Shown in pieces: positions 55,327-64,000 of a stretch of DNA of 64,000 bases. The notes beneath the pieces were generated by a model. The model saw nothing but the letters and a program-made list of their open reading frames with translations, made no database searches and was not told the origin of the DNA. The position numbers were made by a program, and so were the translations under genes. Where the stretch lies: assembly GCA_963921935.1 (NCBI GenBank), contig OY998185.1, forward strand, positions 64,495,717 through 64,559,716, written 5' to 3'. The number at the start of each line of letters is the position of its first letter. Position 1 is the first letter of the stretch. Source of the stretch: Galeruca laticollis (lineage: Eukaryota; Arthropoda; Insecta; Coleoptera; Chrysomelidae).

Positions 55327-56664
55327 ATGTCGATAAGTCTAGGACCATCTAAACGACCAAAAACAGGTCCATTATCTTTAAATGAAAAAACTCTGATATT
55401 GAATTGTTATATATCATTGAAAAACAAGGATCCAAGTGCAAGTGTTGATGATATTGTGGAATTAACGGCTGCTATGTCGTGTGTTGCTAAATCAACAATT
55501 TATAGATTACTAAAAGAAAGCAAGAATGGAACTCTTCAACCCCCTAAAACTCCTTCAGGCCGAAAACCAATTGAGATCGATGAGTCATTAAAACAAAGAC
55601 TAAGGCGTAAAGTCCATGGATTTTACTTACGAAAGGAAATTCCAACACTTGACAAAATTATGACATCAGTGCAAGAAGATACGGACTATCCAAAATTCTC
55701 CAGAATGACATTATGCAAACTTTTGAAAGATGTGGGTTTCAGATATACAAAACATAATAGAAAATCTCTCTTGATAGATAAACCGGAAATAGTTTTTTGG
55801 AGAAGAGACTATTTAAGAAGCATTCGACATGCCAGAGAACAAAATTTGAAAATCTTCTACTTAGACGAAACATGGATAAATTCTGGATATACAGTTTCCA
55901 AATCTTGGCAAGATGAAAACATTAAAAGCGGAAGGCAGGCATTCGTGGAAGGTTTGTCGTTAGGTTTGCAGCCACCATCTGGAAAAGGAAAAATACTTAT
56001 CATTGTCCATGTTGGAAGTTCTGAAGGTTTTGTTGATGGTGGATTATTAACTTTTATTTCAAAACGCACGGGGGACTATCACGAAGATATGAATGGGGAT
56101 GTCTTCGAGGAATGGTTTGTTCAAATGTTGGATCTGATTCCAAAAGGGGCTGTTATTGTTATGGACAACGCAAGTTACCATTCACGGTTACGAGAAGCAT
56201 TGCCCACAAGTCGTTGGCGTAAAGCAGAGCTTTTGGAGTGGCTTATTTCGAAAAATATTAAGTTTCCAAAAGATCCACTAAGGAAAGAACTTTACAGAAT
56301 TGCAAAAATGAACAAGAATAAATACAAAACCTACATTGTAGAAGAAAAGGCTTCCTCTCGTGGTATATCAGTTCTTCGACTTCCCCCTTATCATTGTGAA
56401 CTTAATCCCATAGAATTAATATGGGCTCAGGTAAAGGGGGAAGTTGGAAAAAAAAATACTACTTTTAAAATAAACGATGTTGTGAAATTGTTTGAGAGTG
56501 CTGTAAGTCATGTGAGTAAGGAAAATTGGACAAACTGTATCGAGCATGTTATCAAAGTAGAGGCAAATATGTGGGAAATTGACAATATTTGTGATGATTT
56601 AATCGACCCTATTATTATTAATGTCAGCAACGATTCTTCCTCTTCCGAGTCGGATATAGAATAA
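55327..56664 (+). CDS. Tc1/mariner-superfamily transposase with DD82E spacing, intact
   Basis: ATG at 55327 starts a 445-residue frame without interruption; an upstream in-frame TTG is not used here. Residues about 15-65 form a helix-turn-helix (ELTAAMSCVAKSTIYRLLKE), about 85-145 a second one with the basic SGRKPIEIDE linker. The catalytic core has D180 (KIFYLDETWINSG), D280 (GAVIVMDNASYHS) and E363 (HCELNPIELIWAQVK), giving 82 residues between second Asp and Glu instead of 34-41. The C-terminus is acidic and serine-rich (SNDSSSSESDIE). It acts in the nucleus by cutting and pasting DNA if part of a live element. A domesticated single-copy gene is the alternative. No TIRs were identified. Confidence 0.88.
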   Translation: MSISLGPSKRPKTGPLSLNEKTLILNCYISLKNKDPSASVDDIVELTAAMSCVAKSTIYRLLKESKNGTLQPPKTPSGRKPIEIDESLKQRLRRKVHGFYLRKEIPTLDKIMTSVQEDTDYPKFSRMTLCKLLKDVGFRYTKHNRKSLLIDKPEIVFWRRDYLRSIRHAREQNLKIFYLDETWINSGYTVSKSWQDENIKSGRQAFVEGLSLGLQPPSGKGKILIIVHVGSSEGFVDGGLLTFISKRTGDYHEDMNGDVFEEWFVQMLDLIPKGAVIVMDNASYHSRLREALPTSRWRKAELLEWLISKNIKFPKDPLRKELYRIAKMNKNKYKTYIVEEKASSRGISVLRLPPYHCELNPIELIWAQVKGEVGKKNTTFKINDVVKLFESAVSHVSKENWTNCIEHVIKVEANMWEIDNICDDLIDPIIINVSNDSSSSESDIE

Positions 56665-57129
56665 AATGTAAGTAATAAATGTATTCCAATAATTATTTCT
56701 TTTCATTTTTTATTATATTATAATTTAAAACGTATTTTTTTCCCAAAATACACACCACTGCATTGCGTTATTGCTTATCTGCTAATCCTTTAACAATGAA
56801 TAAACCCTAAACTTTGCTATAACTGAAACAAATACGGGGTCGATCTACCTGGTTTTTAGATTTACGGAAGAAATGTAATTTAAAGTAAGAGATTTATCAA
56901 AAATTTCATGGTGCTCCCTGTAAAGGTTTTGCATACTTAATTAGGGTTTATTACTCCTCGTACTTTTTGTACATACTATATATCCCACTTCAGATGAATG
57001 TCCACATACTCGTATATTCCAAGGTATATAATATCGTGTGTTGATTTTGTATTTATTTTATGTATTTGGTTGCTGTTTAGAATTAAATTATTGTATTTTA
57101 GTAGATTATCAATTATTAGCATATGAAGT
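56665..57129. other. No gene; downstream of the DD82E transposase
   Basis: AT-rich, with an AATAAA at about 56676 that could serve as the poly(A) signal of the transposase gene. No inverted repeat partner found. Confidence 0.45.
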
Positions 57130-57365
57130 GAATGGAATGTAAAATGGGTTTTCAATATTTATAGTTAATGCTTTATAGTTGAAAAAATTTATAATCTTTT
57201 CGGCAGTAAACTTTAATGATTCCCAACTCATTTCCTGATAAAATATCACAGCATCATCTGCAAAACTAATGATTTCACCATTAATTTCTCGTTCAAAAAG
57301 ATCATTTAGATATAAATTAATTAGGAAGGGTCCAAGAACTGTTTCTTAAGGAACACCACAATTTA
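57130..57365 (-). pseudogene. Jockey-type LINE reverse transcriptase fragment
   Basis: The minus strand encodes CGVPxETVLGPFLINLYLND, LFEREINGEIISFADDAVIF and YQEMSWESLKFTAEKIINFF. It contains the GVPQGTVLGP (here with changes and a stop) and FADD boxes of a Jockey/CR1-like RT. Only about 75 codons remain. Confidence 0.75.
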
Positions 57366-57459
57366 TGGCTTGATAGTGACTAAAAGTATGTCCCATTAAT
57401 ATTAAAAGTTTATTTCCAATTTTCTAAGTAGCTTTTTATTTCATTCTATCTCAGTATTC

Positions 57460-57690
57460 GTTCATTTCGTTGTTATACGTCTTGTCTAAAATTATCGTAT
57501 TATTGTTTTGTTTGGAGGGTTTTGTTGTTTAACAATTTATGGAAGCCACTTTTTCTCGTCTTAATAATTTCTTCTAATTCATTGATGCTCTATTTATCTC
57601 TATTTTTAATTATTAGTTGTTGGATGCGTAGCGTTTCTTCGGCTGCTTTAGCTATAGCTTGTTTCAATCCATTAATCTTTCATTTCCAAT
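57460..57690 (-). pseudogene. LINE linker fragment (RTE-like)
   Basis: The minus strand encodes INGLKQAIAKAAEETL and, after one stop, SINELEEIIKTRKSGFHKLL. This resembles the Lys-rich linker between endonuclease and RT of RTE-type LINEs. It is short and partly broken, so the assignment is tentative. Confidence 0.45.
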
Positions 57691-58129
57691 ATATTGCATA
57701 GTCTAGGCTGATATAAAGCTCGTACACTGGACTGTTGTTATAGTGCCACTTTCAAACTTTAATTATTAAGTTCTTCCAAGTTTTACATTTTATTGAATGT
57801 TGATTGTTTTGATGCCTTACTGTACTGTTTTTAAGAGCTTATATCTCCGAAACCGTTCTAGATAATAAGATGCGGTTTTCACAGTTAGGTTTAAAATTAC
57901 CGTAAGTTTTGTTGTGACACATTTATATAAATGGCCTACTTCCGGTTTACCCGCTAGAAAAGTGGCGTATTTTCAGAAAACAGTCATTTTGTAAATGGTA
58001 CACCCTATATATTTACAATTTCTTAAAAGACGCATATTTTTACTTTATAACGGTACCTCAAAGTTTAAAATCGGTGTACAGAAAGTGAAGTTAGATAACT
58101 TTAACTGGGATACTGTAATGATTCCGACA

Positions 58130-59002
58130 TAAAGTTGGAATTGTCATAAACAAAAACTACCTGTCGTATGTTATTTTTTAATTCCTCAATAGTAGCAGGC
58201 ATCGGGTTGTAGACTCTATCTTTCACATATCCCCAAACAAAAAAATCTGGAACAGTCAGGTCTGGAGAATTTGGAGCCCATTCTATTGGACCACTCCTAC
58301 CAAATTATTTCCAAATTGTTGGTTAACAGATTCTCTTGCTATGTTGGAATAATGGGGTGGAGCCCCGTCTTGTTGAAATACCATCTTGTTCTAACTGAGA
58401 ATAGAAAAAGTTTTCTAACATATCGGTATAATTATTACCACTAACTGTATTTTCTGCTAAAAAGAAAGGCCCATATAATTTTTACGAGACACTGCACACC
58501 AAACATTAACTTTAGGAGAATCTCTTTCATGTTGATGAAATTCTCTTGAATTTTCTAATCCCCAAATTCTACAGTTATGTTTTATTAACTCGTCCATTTA
58601 TATGGAACGCAGCCTCATCAGACGTGATCATTCTAAAATTTTGATATGTTCTCTACAAATCTGTTAAAGTTTCACACATAAACACCCGATCGTTAATTTT
58701 TTGTAGAACTTGAATTTTGTAAGGTTTAAATTTGAGAACTTTTAGAATTCTGAAAACTTTAGTTTTGTCCATTTCCAAATTTGTTGCTATTTTTCTATTT
58801 GAAATTTTCGGATTCCTCTGTACAAGCTCATAAACAGATAACATTTCTTCTAAATTTCCATTTACAGTTCTCCTATTTCAAGATTTAGAAGCAGTATTCC
58901 TAAATTTGGTTAACCATGTTTTAATGGTATTTGTAGCAGGAGGATTTTTATTGAACTGTCTTCTAGTCTGAACATAGGATTGAGTTTGGGCATATAAAAA
59001 TA
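58130..59002 (-). pseudogene. Mariner-like transposase, broken
   Basis: Reading on the minus strand: SYVQTRRQFNKNPPATNTIK and TWLTKFRNTASKS, a TGA, then VYELVQRNPKISNRKIATNL plus EMDKTKVFRILKVLKFKPYK (helix-turn-helix region, 58844-58653). Further down, in other frames, follow FQQDGAPPHYSNIARESV and VQWAPNSPDL with DFFVWGYVKDRVYNPMPAT (58390-58180), holding the second catalytic Asp and the third site. Stops and frameshifts are frequent. Its N-terminus is cut by the Penelope insertion. Confidence 0.78.
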
Positions 59003-59477
59003 TTAAAATAAAATTAACTGTCTCGACCGTTACTTCGTGGAATCTACTGATATTAGTGTTTTAAATGAAACTCACTGCTTCTATCTAATTCCACAATATA
59101 ATGAAAAATGTTGAAAATTCTAAAAAATTGACAATAGTTTCGATAACTAAATATCATCGTCAGAATGACAGAAGTTACTTTTCATTTGATGCCTACCTGA
59201 TGTTTAGTAGTTATTTTTGGCTAGACCAAGAAGTGACCTACCTTGTGATTGACTTAATATATGTTAATAGAAAAAAGAAGAAGATGTGATATTACAAATA
59301 TTGAAGCTTAGATATTATTAGCCCTATGGTGATATCCTGGATATCATTTTTCCAATTAAGATCAGTATAACTGTGCAATGCTATATTTAGAATTGTATAT
59401 GTTATTTTTTTAGAATTTTCAACATTTTTCATTATATTATGGAATTAGATAGAAACACTGCGTTTCATTTAAAACAC
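59002..59477. mobile_element. Penelope-derived insertion (476 bp) with 12-bp target duplication
   Basis: A 12-bp repeat GCATATAAAAAT flanks it (58990-59001 and 59478-59489). It begins with a short piece of the GIY-YIG coding end (inverse of the 28130 region), then holds the non-coding tail found also at 27475-27790. It is bounded by a facing pair of ~70-bp inverted copies (about 59060-59125 and 59405-59475; AATGAAACTCACTGCTTCTA type). Related scraps lie at 18636-18705 and 33166-33290. Confidence 0.82.
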
Positions 59478-59931
59478 GCATATAAAAATTGTTTGAGATT
59501 TTGCTTGTGCTGTATACTGTATTTTGAGAGATTAGACACTCCAATTTTATTGAATATAAAACACAATGTGACGTTCTGTCAATGATCGCAATATCTTTGT
59601 CATGTTACATATTAACGCCACCTTGATTATTATTTATTAATAAGATATCTGAATCATTACAGTATCCCAGTTAAAGTTATCTAACTTCGCTTTCTGTGCA
59701 CCGATTTTAAACTTTAAGGTACCGTTATAAAGTAAAAATATGCGTCTTTTAAGAAATTGCTAAATATACAGAGTGTCCCATCACATCTACTGTATTCTGA
59801 AAATACGCCACTTTTCTAGCGGGTAAACCGGAAGTAGGCCATTTATATAAATATGTCACAACAAAACTTACGGTAATTCTAAACCGCATCTTATTATCTA
59901 GAACTGTTTCGATATAAGCTTTTAAAAACAG

Positions 59932-60529
59932 TCAGAATATAATGAAACACCCAGTATATAAAAATGTTCCCATTACTAAATAAATGCGCATTGTAAATAT
60001 TCAGAAATGAAATTCTCCCTATTTTTTATTTTATTGAATTAATTTATACGAAAATATTTGAAATTTATTAGCGTCGAACTTGAGACAACCGGTATACTTA
60101 TTAGTTAACATATATTTTTATGAAATACAAAAATTAATCTGAAGCCCGCTGTAAACATTTTGGAACCATAAATAGTAATAGTAATAAAAAGTTTTTTAAC
60201 AAAGTAAGTACATACATGAATGAACTTTTCTAAATATAACAATTTTATTAATTCTGAGAAACTAAAATCGTTTCTATCCAGTTATAATTTTCTATGAATG
60301 AAGCTTCGACCCAAAAACATCACGTCATTTCACCCAGATTCCCATTGCCAACGACGTATTCCTAGAATAAACTAAATTTGCCATACAAATTCTTCAAAAA
60401 ATTTCAATCCTTTCCGGTTTAACTCCAGCGCGCATCGCCTGACTTTCACATGTTTTTGTCTCACTGATGATTCACTGGTAAATACGTAGTAACAATCCTT
60501 AAAAAAATATAAATAAATAAAACACTTAC
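59932..60529. other. No gene recognised
   Basis: AT-rich, becoming more GC-rich toward 60420-60470. If the exon candidate to the right is real, this is the start of a ~16-kb first intron of the Runt gene. Confidence 0.45.
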
Positions 60530-60800
60530 CGTATGAATGTAAGTGTTGAATGAGACACTTTGTCGCGGGTTATTTGAAAGTTACACGTGCTGTAGGGATC
60601 ATCTCGTTGGCCCTTATTTGCGCACAACTAACCGCACATAAAAAAAATGTTCCCGTCGGCAAAAACGCGCGCAGAGACACTAGAAATTCAACGATACACT
60701 GCGGTTACTGTGGAAGTACTGTGCGGCGGTGATGTGTAAATCAAGGAATCGTTTAAACAAAGAAAGAGATAAACGCAAGCGCGAACCACTTTGTTTATAT
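60530..60800 (-). promoter_or_regulatory. Candidate non-coding first exon and promoter of the Runt-domain gene
   Basis: This patch (about 60400-60950) is clearly richer in G, C and CpG than its surroundings and free of transposon sequence. On the minus strand it ends with a strong donor (CATACG before GTAAGTG, at 60529). Upstream, around 60805-60790, the words CCTTTATACGAG and AAAATATAAAC could be TATA-like. It lies on the same strand as, and upstream of, the Runt exon at 44542, which has an acceptor but no upstream exon otherwise. The link between them is inference; the 60-codon plus-strand frame across it is not considered a gene. Confidence 0.35.
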
Positions 60801-61284
60801 TTTCACTCGTATAAAGGACGCGCATAAGGCGCACCATAGTGCGAGAAAGGATTTTCAACTTAAAGCGAAGTGTAGTTTCCGGAAGAAGGCGGGATTTTGG
60901 GCGGGATTTCGATCTTTGATAAACTTTCCTACTTGTTTATTACTTTTGTAAATAAAGGTATTTATGTGGCAGGAGGTGGGTTATAATCGTTTGTCGATTT
61001 GACATTTGTCTACTGAAACATTCATTTTTAAAATTCAGCGGTGAATAAATACAAATTTGATCAGTCTGAAAGTTTTAAAAGGGATAATAACCGCAAACGC
61101 CCTTATAATACGTTACTTATTTTTCTATTTATCTGTTGGGACTGAATGACATCCAATGAACAAAATTAAAAGTGCCAATAAAACATGTCTCATGATAAAG
61201 TCTATTTTCACCAATTTAACAGACAAATCTTCGATTCCTAATCTTATATAGGTATATATAATCTAAAAACCCATCTACCACTTA
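60801..61284. other. No gene recognised
   Basis: GC content falls off again to the right. The region ends at the 3' end of the minus-strand RTE LINE. Confidence 0.5.
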
Positions 61285-64000
61285 GTTGTGTAGGGGGTTA
61301 TGTTTACTTTCCTTTCACGAATTTTTCCACTCTTTTCTGTTCAGAGCTAAGTCCTTGGCTTCGTTCCAGTTTCTTCCTATTTTTTCCAATAATCCAGCTA
61401 TTACTTTATCCTACGTTTTCCTTGGCCTGCCTCTCTTTTTTTTCACAATCTTTGCTTTCCACACTCTCTTAACCGGTCTTCTTTCATCCATACGCTGTAA
61501 ATGTCCCCATCATTGCAGTTTCTTTCTTCTATAAATTCTAAAGTGGTTTGTATCTTTAGGTCTTTTCTTATATCTATGTTTTTCATTCTGCCCTTTTTTG
61601 TTACACCTATTACTCTTCTTAGATATTTCATTTCTGTCGCCTGTATTTTACTTTTTTGTTGTTCTATTAATATCCATCTTTCGCAGCCAAATGTGAAGAT
61701 TGGTCGGCATATTGTTTTGAATACTTTTAATTTAGTATCTTTAGATATTTCTTTTTTATTTAGGAACTTAGTGCTTATGGCATAGTATAGTTTGTTTGTT
61801 TTAACTACTCTGTTATTAATATCGGCTTCTTGTGTTCCGTTTTCGTCTATTTTTTTTGAAAAATCGTTTATTCAAACAACATTTATTACAATATCATTAA
61901 ACTGATGTAAAAAAATCCCAAATCAGTGCTTTAAACACTGGCCTCGAGAATAACAAAGTTTAAAGTTAACACAGTGATGCAAAGGCAGTGAATTAACGTT
62001 TACATAAACTTCCAATTTTCTAACAGAAATCTTATAATTATTCAAACCTTTTATAAACTGTGGTAAATTATTGAATGTTTTGATTGCATCTACAATCGGA
62101 TTGTTTAAACCTATATTTGTCCTTGTATATATTTGATAGATGGTATTATGTGATCTTGTTTGGTAATCGTGTACATCAATGCAAAACTCAATATTTATGT
62201 TACATTTCTGTTGATTATTAAGTATTTTATAAACAAGTTTGCATTGTTCTATATCCAGAATTTCTTTTAGTCAAAATAATTTCAATTCTGAATAATTATA
62301 TTGGTACTAGTGAGCCAATCATATTTAAATAAAATTTTAAGGGTTTTGTTTTGTAATTTCTGAGCTTTATCAAAATTAACTTCTCCACACATTCCCCACA
62401 CAGGCAAAAGATATCTGAAGAGTGTTGAGAAAAACGAATTATAAACTTGAAATTTACTTTTCATAGACATATAATCTCGACATTTATACAAAGCGGATAG
62501 CATTGAAACTATTTTTCCATATTGAATATGTTTCATCTGTTCTATTTTGTCGAAGTCTATGTATATATTTATTTCTTCTTTTTCTCTTCCCATGACCATC
62601 ACTTTGATTTTACTTTTGTTTATATTCATACCCATATCTAACAGTACCATATTCCACACATTCATATTTTCTTCTAGCTCTTTTTCATTTTTGGCTATTA
62701 ATATTACGTCGTCTGCAAATACTACCTCACTGATATTTACTCTGCATAATTAGAAATGGCCTACACATACTTTTTTACTTGGTGTTGTGCATCTCCTAAT
62801 AATCTCGTCCATGTATATAATAAATAATAACGGGCTTATGCTCCCCCCTTGTCTTAGTCCTATATTTGTATTAAAATTTTTGGGATATTTTGTTATTTCT
62901 TATGACTGCGTTCTCGTTTATATTATTCGTATCAGTTTCCCATTTAATCCTCTTTCTGCTAGTATTCTCTACAATCTTTCTCTAGGTACCTATCAAAGGC
63001 TTTTCATAGATCCAAAAAAGCTACGAACATTTATTTTTTTTTCTTATATTGTTTCTTCTGTCATCTGTTTTATAGTGAATATGTGGTCTTGGGTACTTCT
63101 TCCACTTCTAAATCCACTTTGTGATTCTTCTAATGTATCTTCTATTGTCGATCTAATTCTTTTTTCTAGCACTTTTTCCATTATTTTCATCACGGTGTTA
63201 ATTAATGTTATCCCTCGATAGTTATTGCAGTCTTTTTAAAAAATGTTTAGAATGAGCGCCTTCTGCCAGTCAGTTGGGAGCACTTCTCCTTCGATAGCTT
63301 TGTGTTGAGTATGTGTTGCAGTATATCTCTTCCTTTTTGTCCAATATTTTTTATCATCTCTGTTGTAATTTTATCATACCCATGTGCTTTTCCATTTTTA
63401 ATTTCTATTATTACTTGTTTTATTTCTTCCTTACTTATTGTTATTTCTTCATCTTGAGGCATATTAATTCGGATTTGTTCCTTTTCATCTTCTTTATCAT
63501 TAAGTAGTTCTTGATAATATTCTTTCCATCATCTTTGTATTATTTGTTCCTCTTTTGTTAATATTTCACCATTCTTATTTTTTATAAAATATGTTTCCTG
63601 CTTCTTTTCTATTATCATATTCTTTAATGCGTTATAAAAAAATTTCTGATTTGCTTTAGCGTCATCTTCTATTTTTTCTCCAAATTTCTTCCATTGTTCG
63701 TTCTTCGATGCTTTAATCAGTTCTTTAGTTTTCTTCCTTCCTTATAGTTATTATATGTTTCTTCCATTCTATTAGATAGGTATTGTTTCCATGCTAGTTT
63801 CTTTTTGTTTCACTTGATTTTTTATGTCTATCGTTCACCACGAAGTTGGTTTCAATGGCTTAATTTTGTATTTATCCCTCACACTTCTCTTGCAGTATCA
63901 AGTATGACGTTTTTAAAGTAGCTCCATTTATCCTCTATATTTCTGTTTTTAATTTGTTTATAATCAAGTTTTTTATTTACTTACTTCCTGTGCTATTTCT
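61285..64000 (-). mobile_element. RTE-type LINE, broken, running off the right edge
   Basis: On the minus strand, right to left: linker (63720-63480; EDDAKANQKFFYNALKNMI, EEQIIQRWKEYYQELLNDKE), RT front (63462-63247; IKNGKAHGYDKITTEMIKN), RT middle in broken frames (63230-62700, with FADDVILIAKNEKELEENM at about 62710), a thumb region (62665-62530; INKSKIKVMVMGREKEEINI), then after a nested LINE end the C-terminus (61850-61300; MKYLRRVIGVTKKGRMKNI, FIEERNCN, then a KKRGRPRKT-type tail). Frameshifts are frequent. The endonuclease would lie beyond position 64000 if present. Confidence 0.82.
61857..62536 (-). mobile_element. Jockey/CR1-type LINE 3' end nested in the RTE LINE
   Basis: The minus strand between these points encodes YNSFFSTLFRYLLPVWGMCG, FDKAQKLQNKTLKILFKYDW and LTSTNIIIQN. 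In the next frame come CNINIEFCIDVHDYQTRSHN and VDAIKTFNNLPQFIKGLNNY with ISVRKLEVYVNVNSLPLHHC. This is the typical end of Jockey/CR1-like ORF2 proteins and has nothing to do with RTE. On both sides RTE coding resumes in the expected order. Exact junctions are approximate. Confidence 0.75.

Larger units (their letters stand above)
57823..59931 (-). mobile_element. Mariner-type element with ~300-bp TIRs, carrying a Penelope insertion
   Basis: Left arm 57823-58124 and right arm 59651-59931 are inverted copies with small differences. They contain TTCTAGATAATAAGATGCGG, ATGGCCTACTTCCGGTTTAC and TTAAAGTTATCTAAC-type text. Between them a transposase pseudogene runs on the minus strand (58130-59002), and a 476-bp Penelope-derived piece is inserted at 59002-59477. 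The exact outer ends and TA duplication are uncertain. It is the only one of the three long-TIR elements here that still carries transposase sequence. Confidence 0.82.

Noticed and set aside
59150..59260. CTGATG followed by stem-like sequence in the Penelope tail, as in hammerhead ribozymes
   Set aside because: The full core (CTGATGA, then GAAA, and a cleavage-site stem) could not be assembled; only one element of the core is present.
60550..60732. 60-codon plus-strand frame in the GC-richer patch
   Set aside because: It has no recognisable domain. The patch is better explained as a regulatory or non-coding exon region on the other strand.
62787..63221. 144-codon plus-strand hydrophobic frame
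   Set aside because: It is antisense to RT coding text of the RTE LINE at the right edge.

Overview
The window looks like a stretch of a large, AT-rich, transposon-packed arthropod genome, most likely an insect (a beetle would fit, but the species cannot be fixed from sequence alone). The evidence is two spliced exons of an insect-type Runt-domain gene, GT-AG introns, and a dense mixture of insect-style transposable elements: Ty3/gypsy, Ty1/copia, RTE, Jockey/R1/CR1-like LINEs, Penelope, Tc1/mariner, pogo, MULE and hAT. No bacterial-type gene, rRNA, tRNA or CRISPR array was seen.

Host gene. A Runt-domain (Runx-family) transcription factor lies on the minus strand. The first coding exon is at 44092-44488 (exon probably to 44542) and the second at 21352-21465. 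They are joined in phase 1 across a 22.6-kb intron made almost entirely of transposons. The first 133 residues and the whole Runt domain are encoded here. The remaining 3' exons were not found and probably lie left of position 1. A GC-richer patch with a splice donor at 60.53 kb is a candidate non-coding first exon and promoter.

Layout. 1-2663: 3' part of a Ty3/gypsy-type element (copy A) with its 3' LTR. 3.9-4.6 kb: copia scrap, then a gypsy scrap carrying a 289-bp MULE-type MITE. 4.8-9.18 kb: a second gypsy copy (copy B, minus strand) with both LTR regions and a tRNA-Leu-like primer site. 9.2-21 kb: LINE, copia, mariner and gag-like remnants and an RT element with a C2H2 finger. 21.6-22.35 kb: a ~173-bp tandem satellite. 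22.4-25.6 kb: a complete pogo-type transposon with TA duplications, followed by a second pogo-like remnant. 27.5-32 kb: Penelope fragment, then a Jockey-type LINE containing a nested solo LTR and a nested second LINE. 33-38.3 kb: a hAT (ZMYM1-like) interrupted by a LINE, a mariner end, an RNase H LINE, and a second hAT end. 38.4-40.4 kb: RTE LINE ending in (TA)n. 41.4-43.8 and 47.9-49.6 kb: elements with very long terminal inverted repeats. 51.3-52.1 kb: the same 173-bp satellite in opposite orientation. 53.4-55 kb: a MULE that is the relative of the MITE at 4.2 kb. 55.3-56.7 kb: an intact transposase ORF with DD82E spacing. 57.8-59.9 kb: a long-TIR mariner-type element with a Penelope insertion. 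61.3-64 kb: RTE LINE with a nested LINE end.

The most unusual object is the gypsy-type polyprotein present in copies A and B. Downstream of integrase it carries a macro domain of the TARG1/OARD1 (ADP-ribose hydrolase) type and a CCCH zinc finger. In both copies gag is joined directly and in frame to the RNase H-integrase linker, with protease, RT and RNase H missing. The same junction in two separate copies points to a deletion derivative that was itself mobilised. The captured macro domain suggests a possible interaction with host ADP-ribosylation; that function is inference.
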